Under the pieces are notes generated by a model. That model saw only the letters and a program-made list of their open reading frames with translations. It was not told the DNA's origin and did no database searches. A stretch of DNA of 24,232 bases from JAVJSD01 sp040219575 (lineage in GTDB: Bacteria; Planctomycetota; Planctomycetia; Pirellulales; Pirellulaceae). Both the position numbers and the translations under genes were made by a program. This document shows positions 1-8,479 of this stretch, piece by piece. The DNA is taken from positions 1 through 24,232 of the forward strand of contig JAVJSD010000033.1 of the NCBI GenBank assembly GCA_040219575.1. Direction: 5' to 3'. Positions within the stretch are counted from its first letter, which is position 1. Each line of letters begins with the position of its first letter.

Positions 1-259
1 AGGCGGACGAACGAATCGCCCGCAGTCGGATTGAAATCCGGCGAGGACGATTCGTGAAGTCCAACGCAGTCCACGAAAGCACTTGCGGCCTCGCAGCAGA
101 TCGCTCATGAATAATCCGGGCTAGGCGTACGCCCGTCGTCAACAACCTGGCAGCGGAAACCGGAACCACGAAGATCGACGTCACACCGCCGCGGAACGCC
201 GCTTGCGACGCCACGGTAGACGACCCTCCGTACCTCTCGAAGAGTGCAACACGGGACCC
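1..259. other. Upstream flank, no convincing gene
   Basis: No complete gene is seen. Two plus-strand frames are open from the window edge, one to a stop at 55-57 and one to a stop at 108-110. Either could be the 3' end of an upstream gene, but neither fragment has a recognisable motif. The rest should hold the promoter and leader of the kinase-like gene at 260. I see no strong -10/-35 pair. Confidence 0.3.
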
Positions 260-3223
260 ATGACTGTTTCCACGCCCGAACTCTGGAACTTGCTGCGCGA
301 AAGTCGTTTGCTGACTCCCCAACAGGTCGAAACGTTGGGACAGGAGTTCACTCAACTCAATGGCGCCGTGCAGCCGGGCGACGTGCAAGCGTTGTCGCAG
401 TGGCTGATTTCTCGCAAGGCGATCAGTCCCTATCAATCGAAGATCCTGCTCGCCGGGCGGAGTGGACCGTTCTATTACGGCCAGTACAAAGTCTTCGACC
501 GCATTGAGGGAGGGCGGTTCGCGGGGATGTTCCGGGCGGTGCACGCTCCTTCGCGGCACCCGGTGCTGCTGCAGTTTCTGTCGGGGCCCGCCGTGAAAGA
601 TCCGGGGCTGTGGCGACTGATCGCCGAGCATGCGGAGGCCGAGGCCGCCATCGTTCACGCGAGCCTGAATCGCTGCTACGAAACCGTCGACCTGGGATCG
701 TTCAAGTTCGCCGCCATCGAGGACCTGCGCGGAGAGTCGCTCGAGACGCAGATGGCCCGCGGCCCCCTGCCGCCGGCGGAAGCCTGCCGCATGGCGCGCT
801 CCGCGGCCCAGGCGCTCTCGCAGTTGCACATGGCGTCGCTGACGCACGGCGACGTGAGGCCCGGCAATCTGTGGGTCGAGTCGACCGGCAATGTCAAACT
901 GGTGCGCGATCCGCTCGTCCTGCCGACGTCGCTCGATCGACTACAGCAATCCTCTCCGGAGAAGGCCGCCGCCCGAGCCGATTACCTCGCGCCGGAAATG
1001 GCGCAGCCGGGACAGAAGCCCGACGCCCTGTCGGACCTCTACGCCCTGGGATGCACCCTGTATCAACTGCTCTCGGGCCGGCCGCCGTTCATGGGAGGCG
1101 ACCTGGGACAGAAACTTCAGCGGCATGCCGGCGAGGCGATCCAGCCGCTCGAACAACAGGGCGTGCCGCAGCCGATTGCGCAGATCGTCACCTACCTGAT
1201 GGCGAAGAATCCCACGGTCCGCTATCAGCAGGCCGCGGTGGTGGCCGAGCAACTGACGCCTTTCTGCGACAACGCCAAGCTCGCCATTCAACCGCCGCCT
1301 CCGCCCAAGTCGCTGCCGGCGTACGAGAATCATCTGAAGGCGAGCTTCGGCGGCGGCGAACCGGCCGACAACGCGCTGCCGCCGACCGTCGGCGGTGCGT
1401 CGGCGACGGCCGCTCCCGGTGGAGTAAGCCCGATGGTCGTCGGCGACGACCCGCGCCGACGCGGCATCCGCAAGTCGGGGCCGAAGTTGTCCGACGCGGT
1501 GAACAATCCGCAAGCCTTTTTCACCCGCCAGAACATCATCTACATCGCCTCGGGCGCCACCGCGTTGATTCTGCTGCTGGTCGTGGCGATCGCGTTCGCC
1601 ACCATGGGCGGCGGGGACGACGAGGATTCCCCGCAGGCCGACCAGGTGGCCGCCAGCGACGCCGACGGCGGCGTGAGCGATGGATCCGCCCAGGTTAGTG
1701 ACGGCGCGGCCACCGATGGCGGCGCCGACGGCGGCGTGAAACCGCCGAACGGAGGCGCCGAGGTCCCGGTATCGGGAATCGAACGCATCACCGTGGTCCC
1801 CGACGACGGCGAACTGCTGTGGGATTCCCCCACTCGCGGCGCGCCCATCACGCTGGACTACGCCCCTTCCGGTTCGATGGTCTACCTCGTGGTGCGGCCC
1901 GCCGACATGATCGCCAGCGGCGAGGGGGACAAAGTGCTGCGGGCCTTGGGACCCGATTTCGCCGCTCTGCGTGAGAAGTGGGAGACCGCCTCCGGCTACC
2001 GACTCGAGGAAATCGAACAACTGTTGGTGACGATTCACAGCGACGGCGCGGCCGGCGTCCGACCGGCGTTCGTGGTCCGGCCCGTGTCGCCGATCGTCCT
2101 CGACGACGCAATGAAGCGTTGGGGCGATCCCCAGTCCACCGTCAGCGACGGCGAACGGTATTACCAGGCGAATGGCTGGGCGTTCTACATTCCGCCGAGC
2201 GGCGGCGACAAGGTGTTCACCATGGCCGCCGAACCGGAGATCGCCGACGTCATCGAAAAACGCGGCGTTCCCCTGGTCAATTCGGAAATCAGCATGCTGC
2301 TCAAGGCGACCGACGCCGATCGCCACGTGAACGCGCTGTTCGATCCGTTCTTCATCAACAATCCGGAAGGCCAAAAACTGTTCTCGGGACCGTTGGCGAA
2401 ACTGCGTCCCGAGTTGACGTGGTTCATCGGCGAGGAGGACGTGCGCTCGTCGCTGATCAGCATGCACTTCGCTCCGTCGTTCTACGTCGAAATGCGAATC
2501 CTGGGCGACGGCGGCGATCCCTTCGACGTCGCCAAAAACCTCCGCCAGCGCCTGGGAGAAGTCCCCGCCGGCATCGAACAGTACATGACGCGGATCAACG
2601 CCTCGACCTATTGGAAAAAGCTGTCCTACCGGCTGGTTCCGATGGTGGGGTCGTTGCGCAAGCAAACGCGCGTCGGCACCTCGGGAGACGAGGCCGTCGT
2701 GAACGCGATCTTGCCGCAATACACCGCTTCGAATCTCGTGCTCGGCGCCGAACTGCTGACCACTTCCACACCCGGCGCCGCCGCGGTGGCGACGGCCGCG
2801 CCCACCAAGAAGACGCCGCAGTCGATCGAGGAGTTGCTGGCCGTCAAGACCACGATCGAATTTCCCCAGCACGACCTGATCAACGCCATCGCGGTGGTCA
2901 AGGAGGACTTGCTCGACACGTATTCCGACTTGCCCTTTGCCTTCGACATCAAAATGAACGGCACGCACCTGATGGAGGAAGGCATCACGCAAAACCAGGC
3001 GGTCCGCGATTTCAACATGCAGGACAAGTCGATCGCGGAGATCCTGACCGCCATGGTGATGAAGGCGAATCCCGTCACCACCGTCAAGGAGCCGACCGAA
3101 GAGGATCAGAAGCTGCTGTGGGTGCTCGACCCAACCGCCAAGGGAGCCATCCTCGTCACAACCCGCAAAGCCGCCAAGCGCGAAGGCTACAAGCTGCCGG
3201 CCGTTTTCGATCCCGGCGGCTAG
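260..3223 (+). CDS. Membrane-anchored Ser/Thr kinase-like protein (probable pseudokinase) with STN-like C-terminus
   Basis: A 987-residue protein. The kinase fold spans about residues 75-335: HGDVRPGN at 196-203 stands for HRDxKPxN and keeps the catalytic Asp198, and an APE segment (YLAPEM) and a DLYALGCTLYQLLSGRPPF helix are intact. Two key sites are lost: the VAIK lysine position reads LLQFL (Gln105), and DFG reads RDP (216-218). ATP binding or catalysis is therefore doubtful. One TM segment lies at about 425-449, followed by an Asp/Gly-rich linker and a roughly 480-residue periplasmic part of unknown family. The last ~120 residues (KSIAEILTAM, then LLWVLD and ILVTTRK) resemble an STN/secretin-N-like domain. 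ATG 260 is chosen over ATG 203 because the residues before it are Arg-rich and uncharacteristic, while STPELWNLLRESRLLTPQQV is a typical N-terminus of planctomycete kinase-like proteins; no good Shine-Dalgarno decides it. The next gene, also STN-like, may be functionally paired. A signalling or scaffolding role across the membrane is inference. Confidence 0.8.
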   Translation: MTVSTPELWNLLRESRLLTPQQVETLGQEFTQLNGAVQPGDVQALSQWLISRKAISPYQSKILLAGRSGPFYYGQYKVFDRIEGGRFAGMFRAVHAPSRHPVLLQFLSGPAVKDPGLWRLIAEHAEAEAAIVHASLNRCYETVDLGSFKFAAIEDLRGESLETQMARGPLPPAEACRMARSAAQALSQLHMASLTHGDVRPGNLWVESTGNVKLVRDPLVLPTSLDRLQQSSPEKAAARADYLAPEMAQPGQKPDALSDLYALGCTLYQLLSGRPPFMGGDLGQKLQRHAGEAIQPLEQQGVPQPIAQIVTYLMAKNPTVRYQQAAVVAEQLTPFCDNAKLAIQPPPPPKSLPAYENHLKASFGGGEPADNALPPTVGGASATAAPGGVSPMVVGDDPRRRGIRKSGPKLSDAVNNPQAFFTRQNIIYIASGATALILLLVVAIAFATMGGGDDEDSPQADQVAASDADGGVSDGSAQVSDGAATDGGADGGVKPPNGGAEVPVSGIERITVVPDDGELLWDSPTRGAPITLDYAPSGSMVYLVVRPADMIASGEGDKVLRALGPDFAALREKWETASGYRLEEIEQLLVTIHSDGAAGVRPAFVVRPVSPIVLDDAMKRWGDPQSTVSDGERYYQANGWAFYIPPSGGDKVFTMAAEPEIADVIEKRGVPLVNSEISMLLKATDADRHVNALFDPFFINNPEGQKLFSGPLAKLRPELTWFIGEEDVRSSLISMHFAPSFYVEMRILGDGGDPFDVAKNLRQRLGEVPAGIEQYMTRINASTYWKKLSYRLVPMVGSLRKQTRVGTSGDEAVVNAILPQYTASNLVLGAELLTTSTPGAAAVATAAPTKKTPQSIEELLAVKTTIEFPQHDLINAIAVVKEDLLDTYSDLPFAFDIKMNGTHLMEEGITQNQAVRDFNMQDKSIAEILTAMVMKANPVTTVKEPTEEDQKLLWVLDPTAKGAILVTTRKAAKREGYKLPAVFDPGG

Positions 3224-3340
3224 CGTCCCAACCCGGTGTTGTCGGGCCGAATGTGTAGGCACGCTGCGCAAGCAAGAGAGGTTTTCAAGGGCTTTTGCAC
3301 GGTAATTCTTTCGTTTACACGCTCTACGCCTTGTCCGAAA

Positions 3341-3412
3341 ACTTCGTAGCGGAAGTCGTGAGACTTCCGACGGCATTAAGAAAGACGAACTCTCACGAGT
3401 TCCGCTACAAGT
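3341..3412. repeat. REP/BIME-like nested inverted repeat
   Basis: An 18-nt arm at 3346-3363 (GTAGCGGAAGTCGTGAGA) recurs inverted at 3391-3408 with one mismatch. The pairing extends outward by ACTT (3341-3344) and AAGT (3409-3412) across a one-base bulge. Each arm also folds alone: GGAAGTC/GACTTCC with a GTGA loop at 3351-3368, and GAACTC/GAGTTC with a TCAC loop at 3387-3402. This two-hairpin-within-a-hairpin design is typical of REP/BIME or small MITE-like repeats. Confidence 0.7.
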
Positions 3413-3436
3413 CGATTTACCACGTCGGCGATACCA

Positions 3437-3455
3437 GACAGAACCCGGTTCTGTC
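3437..3455. repeat. 19-nt palindrome
   Basis: GACAGAACC and GGTTCTGTC flank a single central C, giving a perfect 9-bp inverted repeat. The near-zero spacer suits a DNA-binding dimer site or a cruciform better than an RNA hairpin. GGCGATAC sits just before it (3427-3434) and recurs at 3469-3476. Confidence 0.6.
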
Positions 3456-3493
3456 GCCGGCGCACGATGGCGATACTGGACAAGCGCCGGCGA
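3454..3493. repeat. 10-bp GC-rich inverted repeat
   Basis: TCGCCGGCGC (3454-3463) and GCGCCGGCGA (3484-3493) are perfect inverted copies with a 20-nt spacer. It could be a stem-loop terminating the kinase-like gene or part of the adjoining repeat cluster. No T-tract follows. Confidence 0.5.
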
Positions 3494-3514
3494 AATGCTG
3501 TTTCAATTCGCTCG

Positions 3515-3534
3515 GCGCGGTAGAATAAAACTCC
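3515..3534 (+). promoter_or_regulatory. Candidate promoter -10 region of the zinc-ribbon/STN gene
   Basis: TAGAAT at 3521-3526 matches the TATAAT consensus at 5 of 6 positions in otherwise GC-rich DNA, about 140 nt before the GTG start at 3665. No clear -35 hexamer is found at the proper distance (TGTTTCAA lies upstream), so this is a weak call. Confidence 0.3.
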
Positions 3535-3664
3535 GACGCCGTCTCGCGGATCGAGCCGCCCGCGGACGACCGAGATTTGCAGGCGAGATTTGCAGGGAAT
3601 CGAGCGGCGGGAGCCGGACGAGGGGCCTTCCCGGCGAAACCGCGCAGTGGAGACAGTCAGCGAC

Positions 3665-5905
3665 GTGGCACTCTTCTCAATCACTTGCACGACGTGCAGC
3701 AGCCGGCTCAAGGTTCGCGACCGATCCATCATCGGACAGATTCTGGCCTGCCCCAAGTGCAACAGCATGGTAATGGTCGAACCTCCTCCCGGATGGACGG
3801 CCCAGCCCGCCGCGGCGGCGAGCGCGGCGACGGCTGATGCGGCGGCAGGGGACGCCGCGACGTCGAGAAAGAAGCGCGGGGCGCAGGCCGATACCGTGCC
3901 GTCGTTCGAAGCTTCCCCGGCGATCGTACACGACTCCGGCGATCGGCCGACGGACGGCGACCGCCAGGCAGTGCATTCAGAGGCATCCCCGGCGGCTGAT
4001 CTCGCCGCCACCATCGACCAGCCGATCGAGACGCATTTGGCGCGGCAACAGGACGATGCGGCGCCGACGCCGCCCCGACCGCCGCAACTCCCAAAACAAG
4101 CCGCCGACACCAACGACGGCCCCGTGCTGCCGGGCGACGCGTGGGTTTCCGCCAACAGCCGGCAGTGGCAACAGATGGCCTTGATCATCGGCGGCGGCTT
4201 GACCGGCCTGTTGCTCGCCGTGGCGGCCTTCGGTTACATCATCTCACGAGGGGCGTCGCCCGACCCGCCGATCGCCGCCAGCGACGGCGAAGGCGTCGAC
4301 GACCAGGACCAGAAACACGACCACAAACAGGACATCGACAACCACGCAAACGATGCGGGGGAAGACGGGCTCGATGCGGTGTCGCCCGCGGCGGCCGACG
4401 GCGGTGACACAACACCCGCGAAGGTTGTGAAGCCCGCGGCAAACGACCCCGTTGCTTCCGATCCTGGCGGGTCAACCGATGCCGATTCCGATCCCGATGC
4501 GGACGCCGTGAAGCCGGACGCTGTGAAGCCGGACGGTCCAGACAAGGTCGCCGGTCTGGTGAATCCCTTTGACCTGGACGCTCCGACGCGGTCAAGCCCT
4601 GAAACCGATCCCGCGAAGCCGGCCGCGCCGGAAGAGACGCCGAAATCGACCGATCCCCTCGCCGACGATCTGGGGGAATTCGCGCCGTTCCTGGACGATA
4701 CGCCGCTGCGTGATCTGCCTTCGCTCGATCTTCTGCCGACCGCCGGCGATGCGGCCGACAAGCCCGACGAGCCCTTGGCGCTGGTCGACGTCCCGAAAGA
4801 GCCGCTCATGCCGCGCCCCGCGCCGCGCGAGGTCGATGTGGCCGCGCAGCTGTCCGTGCCGATCATGGGCCTGCAATTCGAGAGCATTCCGCTGATCGAT
4901 TACCTGCGGTTTCTCGCGCAGATGAGCGCGGTGCCCATCACGGTCGATCCGGAGTTGGCATTGCAGGCCCCTACGGCGCTGGCGACGCCGGTGTCGGTCA
5001 ACCTGAGCGACTCCAACATCCGCGCCGCCCTGGAGGAAGTCCTGCGTCCGCGGCGACTGGCGCTATTCGAATCCGAGGGACACTTGCGTGTGGCCGCGGC
5101 CGACGCCGAATCGCGGGTGGTGACCTACAGCGTTGGCGACCTCGTCGGCGACGGTTCGAGCCTCGAGCGACTCGCGGACATGGCGACCGAGTTGATCGCG
5201 CCGCAGTCGTGGGAGGCCGCCGGCGGCGCGAGTTCGCTGAAAGTCGTCGATTCCGCGCTGGTCGTGGCCGCCCCTCCCGCCACGCACTTTCAGATCCTTG
5301 TGTTCTGTGAAAAGCTGCGGCTGGCTCGCGGCCTGGCGATCAAGAGCAGCAGCAATCCGGGCGCCTTGTTCGATTTGCGGTCGCGGCGCGAGCGCGCCGC
5401 CGCCCAACTCGCCAAACCGCTCACGATCAATTTCGTTCGTCCCACGCCGCTGGTCGAGATCGTGCCCCGGCTCGAAAAGCAGTCTGGCCTGCGGATTCTC
5501 GTCGATTGGTCGGCGATCGACCGGCAGGGCTGGAATCCTGACGGCCTGGCGGTCCTCACCGCCGACCGTCAACCGCTCGGCGAGGCGCTCGACGCGATGC
5601 TCGATCCGATGGATCTCACCTGGCGGGCCGTGTCGGCCGACGTCCTGCAGATCACCACCCAGGAAGCGATCGCCGAGCAACCGGAAATCGAATTCCATTC
5701 GGTGGCGGGACTGTTGGAGAAAGAGTCGCCCGAGGCCCTGATCGAGCGCCTCGAAGCTGCGCTCGGCCCGGACCATTTTCGCGACAGCGGCGGCCTCGGC
5801 GTCATTCAATTCGACGCCCCCAGCAAGTGCCTCATCGCCCTGCTCCCCCAGCCGCAACAGCAACAGCTCAGCGAATTGCTCGCCCCGACGCCGGCCGCTG
5901 AATGA
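3665..5905 (+). CDS. Zinc-ribbon / single-TM / double STN-like domain protein
   Basis: A 746-residue protein from GTG 3665. It opens with a zinc ribbon: Cys8-x2-Cys11 and Cys29-x2-Cys32 (CTTC...CPKC). A Pro/Ala/Asp-rich linker leads to a TM segment at about 171-194 (MALIIGGGLTGLLLAVAAFG). An acidic low-complexity stretch with KPDAV repeats follows to about 390, then two STN/secretin-N-like modules at about 394-478 and 584-665. The first shows LSVPIMGLQFESIPLIDYL and NIRAALEEVL. The layout implies a cytoplasmic metal-binding N-terminus and periplasmic STN-like domains. The start is uncertain: TTG 3590 and GTG 3647 are in frame, but GTG 3665 puts the zinc ribbon eight residues in, as is usual for such proteins, with GGAG about 12 nt upstream. 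It follows the kinase-like gene on the same strand with a similar TM plus STN-like plan, so a shared envelope role is inferred. No characterised homologue is recognised. Confidence 0.75.
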   Translation: MALFSITCTTCSSRLKVRDRSIIGQILACPKCNSMVMVEPPPGWTAQPAAAASAATADAAAGDAATSRKKRGAQADTVPSFEASPAIVHDSGDRPTDGDRQAVHSEASPAADLAATIDQPIETHLARQQDDAAPTPPRPPQLPKQAADTNDGPVLPGDAWVSANSRQWQQMALIIGGGLTGLLLAVAAFGYIISRGASPDPPIAASDGEGVDDQDQKHDHKQDIDNHANDAGEDGLDAVSPAAADGGDTTPAKVVKPAANDPVASDPGGSTDADSDPDADAVKPDAVKPDGPDKVAGLVNPFDLDAPTRSSPETDPAKPAAPEETPKSTDPLADDLGEFAPFLDDTPLRDLPSLDLLPTAGDAADKPDEPLALVDVPKEPLMPRPAPREVDVAAQLSVPIMGLQFESIPLIDYLRFLAQMSAVPITVDPELALQAPTALATPVSVNLSDSNIRAALEEVLRPRRLALFESEGHLRVAAADAESRVVTYSVGDLVGDGSSLERLADMATELIAPQSWEAAGGASSLKVVDSALVVAAPPATHFQILVFCEKLRLARGLAIKSSSNPGALFDLRSRRERAAAQLAKPLTINFVRPTPLVEIVPRLEKQSGLRILVDWSAIDRQGWNPDGLAVLTADRQPLGEALDAMLDPMDLTWRAVSADVLQITTQEAIAEQPEIEFHSVAGLLEKESPEALIERLEAALGPDHFRDSGGLGVIQFDAPSKCLIALLPQPQQQQLSELLAPTPAAE

Positions 5906-5913
5906 GGGCCGAT

Positions 5914-5934
5914 CTTTGCCGCGCGATCGCAAAG
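5914..5934. terminator. Candidate hairpin between convergent genes
   Basis: CTTTGC (5914-5919) and GCAAAG (5929-5934) form a 6-bp stem with a 9-nt loop just after the stop at 5905. Self-complementary GGCC flanks both sides. It lies between the convergent genes ending at 5905 and 6050. A T-tract is missing, so function as a bidirectional terminator is only suggested by position. Confidence 0.3.
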
Positions 5935-6049
5935 GGCCACTGATGAATGTTGCGGTGATCGACAAAACATCCGCATGCGGCGCCGCACTCGAATGGTCCC
6001 GTACCTTTGGGCGCACGACCGAATCGCGGCCGTTTTCGCCCTTGTCGGG

Positions 6050-8464
6050 TTAGGCCTGTTCTGAAACACCAGGCGCCAGGAGGTGCTTTCGTGACAACTC
6101 GAGCATCTGGTCCGTTAGTAGGAAGATTTTCTCCAGCTCGGGCTCGCTCTCGAGAACTCCTTCCAGGTTGCCGGCGGTCTCAGCGATCTGGTCGGCGCCG
6201 CTGCTTCGAGCCACTTTAACCAAGTGGCCGGCCAGCGCTCTGACGGTCGTCAGGTCGTTTCGCTGACAGGCTTCCGCCAGGCGTTCGACCGCAGAACCGA
6301 TCGCCGTCGGCGTCGTCTGCAGGGCGGATTGGTCCTCGGCAGATTCATCGTAAGAACACTCAATTGCGCGAGAGAAAATCTCCACGAGTCGCGGGTCAAA
6401 TTGCGATCCGGCGCATTTTTTTAGTTCCGAGACGGCCGCCTCGGAACTCGTGCCGCGTCTGTAGGCGCGAGCGGAGACCATCGAATCATAAGCGTCGGCA
6501 AGGGCGATGAGTCGCGCGGGCAAGGGGATTTCGTCTCCTCGGGGCATCGCCGGATCGTCGGGATGACCTCCAAACCACGCCCGGTAGGTCTGCAGGATAC
6601 GGGTTAAATGGTCGTTGCCGAAGGCCGCGTTGACAATTTCCACGCCGATGGCGCCGTAGGAGTTCATGGTCTCCCATTCGACCTCGCTCAGGGGACTTGC
6701 CTTGTGCAGAACTGCATCCGGAATGCCGATCTTGCCAATGTCGTGGAGTAAGGCGGCAACTTCCATCAGCCGAATTTCGGAAAGGGACAAGCTTCCCTCC
6801 ACGGCTGCCGCGGCGACTGCGAGATCAGCGACGCGACGGCTGTGGTCCGCAGTCTCCGGATCTCGGTAGTTGAGCGTTGCGACCAGCGCGGCGAGACCTT
6901 GGGCGGAAATCGAATCGCCGACACTCGCCGATTCCCCGCGCGGAGCGGACTGCTCATCGACTTCAACGTCGTGTGGAATCTCGCTCCACAAGCTCACACG
7001 ATTTCGACCGCTTCGTTTCGAAACGTACAAGCACTTGTCGGCCTGTTCCAACAGTTCCTCCGATGTCTTGGCGCCGAGCTTGCGCGAGGAAACACCCAAG
7101 CTGACTGTCACGCGAGCGCCGTCGACTTCCTCGACTGCAATCGCTTGCCTCAGAGACTCAGCTGCCTCGGCCGCAAATTCTACTGTTGCGTCTGGCAGCA
7201 ACACGCAAAACTCTTCACCGCCAAAGCGACAGGCAAGCTGTTGAGCCTCAAGTCGATCTTTGACTACACCGGCAACGTGTTTCAGCACACGATCCCCGAA
7301 AGCGTGTCCATGATTGTCGTTGAATAATTTGAAATGGTCGATGTCGATCATGATCACCGCCAGATCGTCGCCATCTGCTTGGGCCTTTTCCCAGTGCGAC
7401 TCGAATTGCTCGAAGAAGGAACGCCGATTCATGCACTGCGTCAGTGGATCGTATGTCGCCAAAATCTGCAGTTCCTTGTTATGTCGCCGGACTTCCTCGC
7501 GCGAAGCGTCGAGCAACTGCAGCATGCGGGTGAGCTCCGCCTGCTTCTCCTTAAGAGGCGTCACATCTTCGAAGGTGACCAGTGCTCCACGGGCTTTCGA
7601 ATGTTTCTCCCCCAACACGGGCGAAGCATTCACCAGAAGGTCCAGTTCGCGACTCCCGCTGGAAAGACGCAGCATCTCTCCGAGTTGCGGGCTGCCGGTT
7701 TCGATGGCGCGACTCCAGGGAAAGCCGTGTGATGCCTGCTCCTCCAGGTTGCTGGCGTCCATACTCCATTCGAACCTCGTCAGCAGACGGCCCTGCAATT
7801 TCTTTGAGGATTCACCGATGCGTTTGGCGAAGGCTTCGTTCGCTAGGACGATTCGCTCCTTCTGGTCGACGACGACCAGGCCTTCAGCTAGGGCGTCTAA
7901 CGCGGCCCGAACTCGGTCAGGAATGACCTTGGACGGATCCAGGTGCTGGAGCATCTTGCGGAGGTACATGAAGAACACACCGAAGCAGCCAATGGCGAAG
8001 AACGTCACCAAACGAAGGAGTGGATGCCCCAACAGATCGGTCCAGCCTGCGCTTTCGATGGGTTCGAAACGAATTTCGACCGTTCCCCAGGGTCTGCTGC
8101 CGCGGTAGATCGGCACGAGCATTTGCGAAGCGGTGGAACGCCCGTCCCGAAGCTTCTGCCAGTTTTGTGCGTGCTGCCCAACCTCCACCAGAGTCGACCC
8201 GTCCTGGCGACGAAGCGCCGCGGACAGAACGTCCTCGTTGCGGTCGACCAGCGCCTTGAGCCCCGACTCGGCGGCGTCGATGTTTCCAATGCCCACGAGG
8301 GTGGAGCAATGCACGGCGACGGATTCGCAAAGCACCGCGCGACCGCGAATGGTTTCTCTGCGGGCGTCCGGCACCAGTCCAAAGCCATCGGCCGCAAGCA
8401 GAGCCGTCACGGCCAGCAAGGCGAGGCCGATCGTAATGCGAATGGTAGCCGAAATGCGTGACAT
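6050..8464 (-). CDS. PAS-GGDEF diguanylate cyclase with degenerate HD-GYP and Hpt-like C-terminus
   Basis: An 804-residue inner-membrane sensor. It has TM1 near residues 10-28, a roughly 120-residue periplasmic sensor region, TM2 near 148-170, a PAS domain at about 185-300 (AEGLVVVDQKERIVLANEAF), a coiled coil, GGDEF at about 340-490, an HD domain at about 525-690 and an Hpt-like helical end at about 705-800. The GGDEF signature is GGEEF (415-419), with the upstream DIDHFKLFND metal site intact, so c-di-GMP synthesis is likely. The usual RxxD inhibitory site reads EAQQ. In the HD part, ADHSRRVA and HDIGKIG (574-580) remain, but the His of HPxxG is Tyr (SYGAIG), HHExxDG reads QTYRAWFGG and GYP reads GHP (near 634), so c-di-GMP hydrolysis is doubtful. 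The end has GHLVKVA with His747 placed like an Hpt phospho-histidine. Start ATG 8464 has GCGGAA upstream. It lies 15 nt after the DUF4347 gene and is probably co-transcribed with it. Confidence 0.88.
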   Translation of the reverse strand: MSRISATIRITIGLALLAVTALLAADGFGLVPDARRETIRGRAVLCESVAVHCSTLVGIGNIDAAESGLKALVDRNEDVLSAALRRQDGSTLVEVGQHAQNWQKLRDGRSTASQMLVPIYRGSRPWGTVEIRFEPIESAGWTDLLGHPLLRLVTFFAIGCFGVFFMYLRKMLQHLDPSKVIPDRVRAALDALAEGLVVVDQKERIVLANEAFAKRIGESSKKLQGRLLTRFEWSMDASNLEEQASHGFPWSRAIETGSPQLGEMLRLSSGSRELDLLVNASPVLGEKHSKARGALVTFEDVTPLKEKQAELTRMLQLLDASREEVRRHNKELQILATYDPLTQCMNRRSFFEQFESHWEKAQADGDDLAVIMIDIDHFKLFNDNHGHAFGDRVLKHVAGVVKDRLEAQQLACRFGGEEFCVLLPDATVEFAAEAAESLRQAIAVEEVDGARVTVSLGVSSRKLGAKTSEELLEQADKCLYVSKRSGRNRVSLWSEIPHDVEVDEQSAPRGESASVGDSISAQGLAALVATLNYRDPETADHSRRVADLAVAAAAVEGSLSLSEIRLMEVAALLHDIGKIGIPDAVLHKASPLSEVEWETMNSYGAIGVEIVNAAFGNDHLTRILQTYRAWFGGHPDDPAMPRGDEIPLPARLIALADAYDSMVSARAYRRGTSSEAAVSELKKCAGSQFDPRLVEIFSRAIECSYDESAEDQSALQTTPTAIGSAVERLAEACQRNDLTTVRALAGHLVKVARSSGADQIAETAGNLEGVLESEPELEKIFLLTDQMLELSRKHLLAPGVSEQA

Positions 8465-8479
8465 TGGATTCCGCCCGGG

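Noticed and set aside
941..3376. 811-codon minus-strand open frame opposite the kinase-like gene
   Set aside because: Arg/His/Gly/Leu-rich with no motifs; an antisense shadow of a GC-rich gene whose plus-strand product has clear domains.
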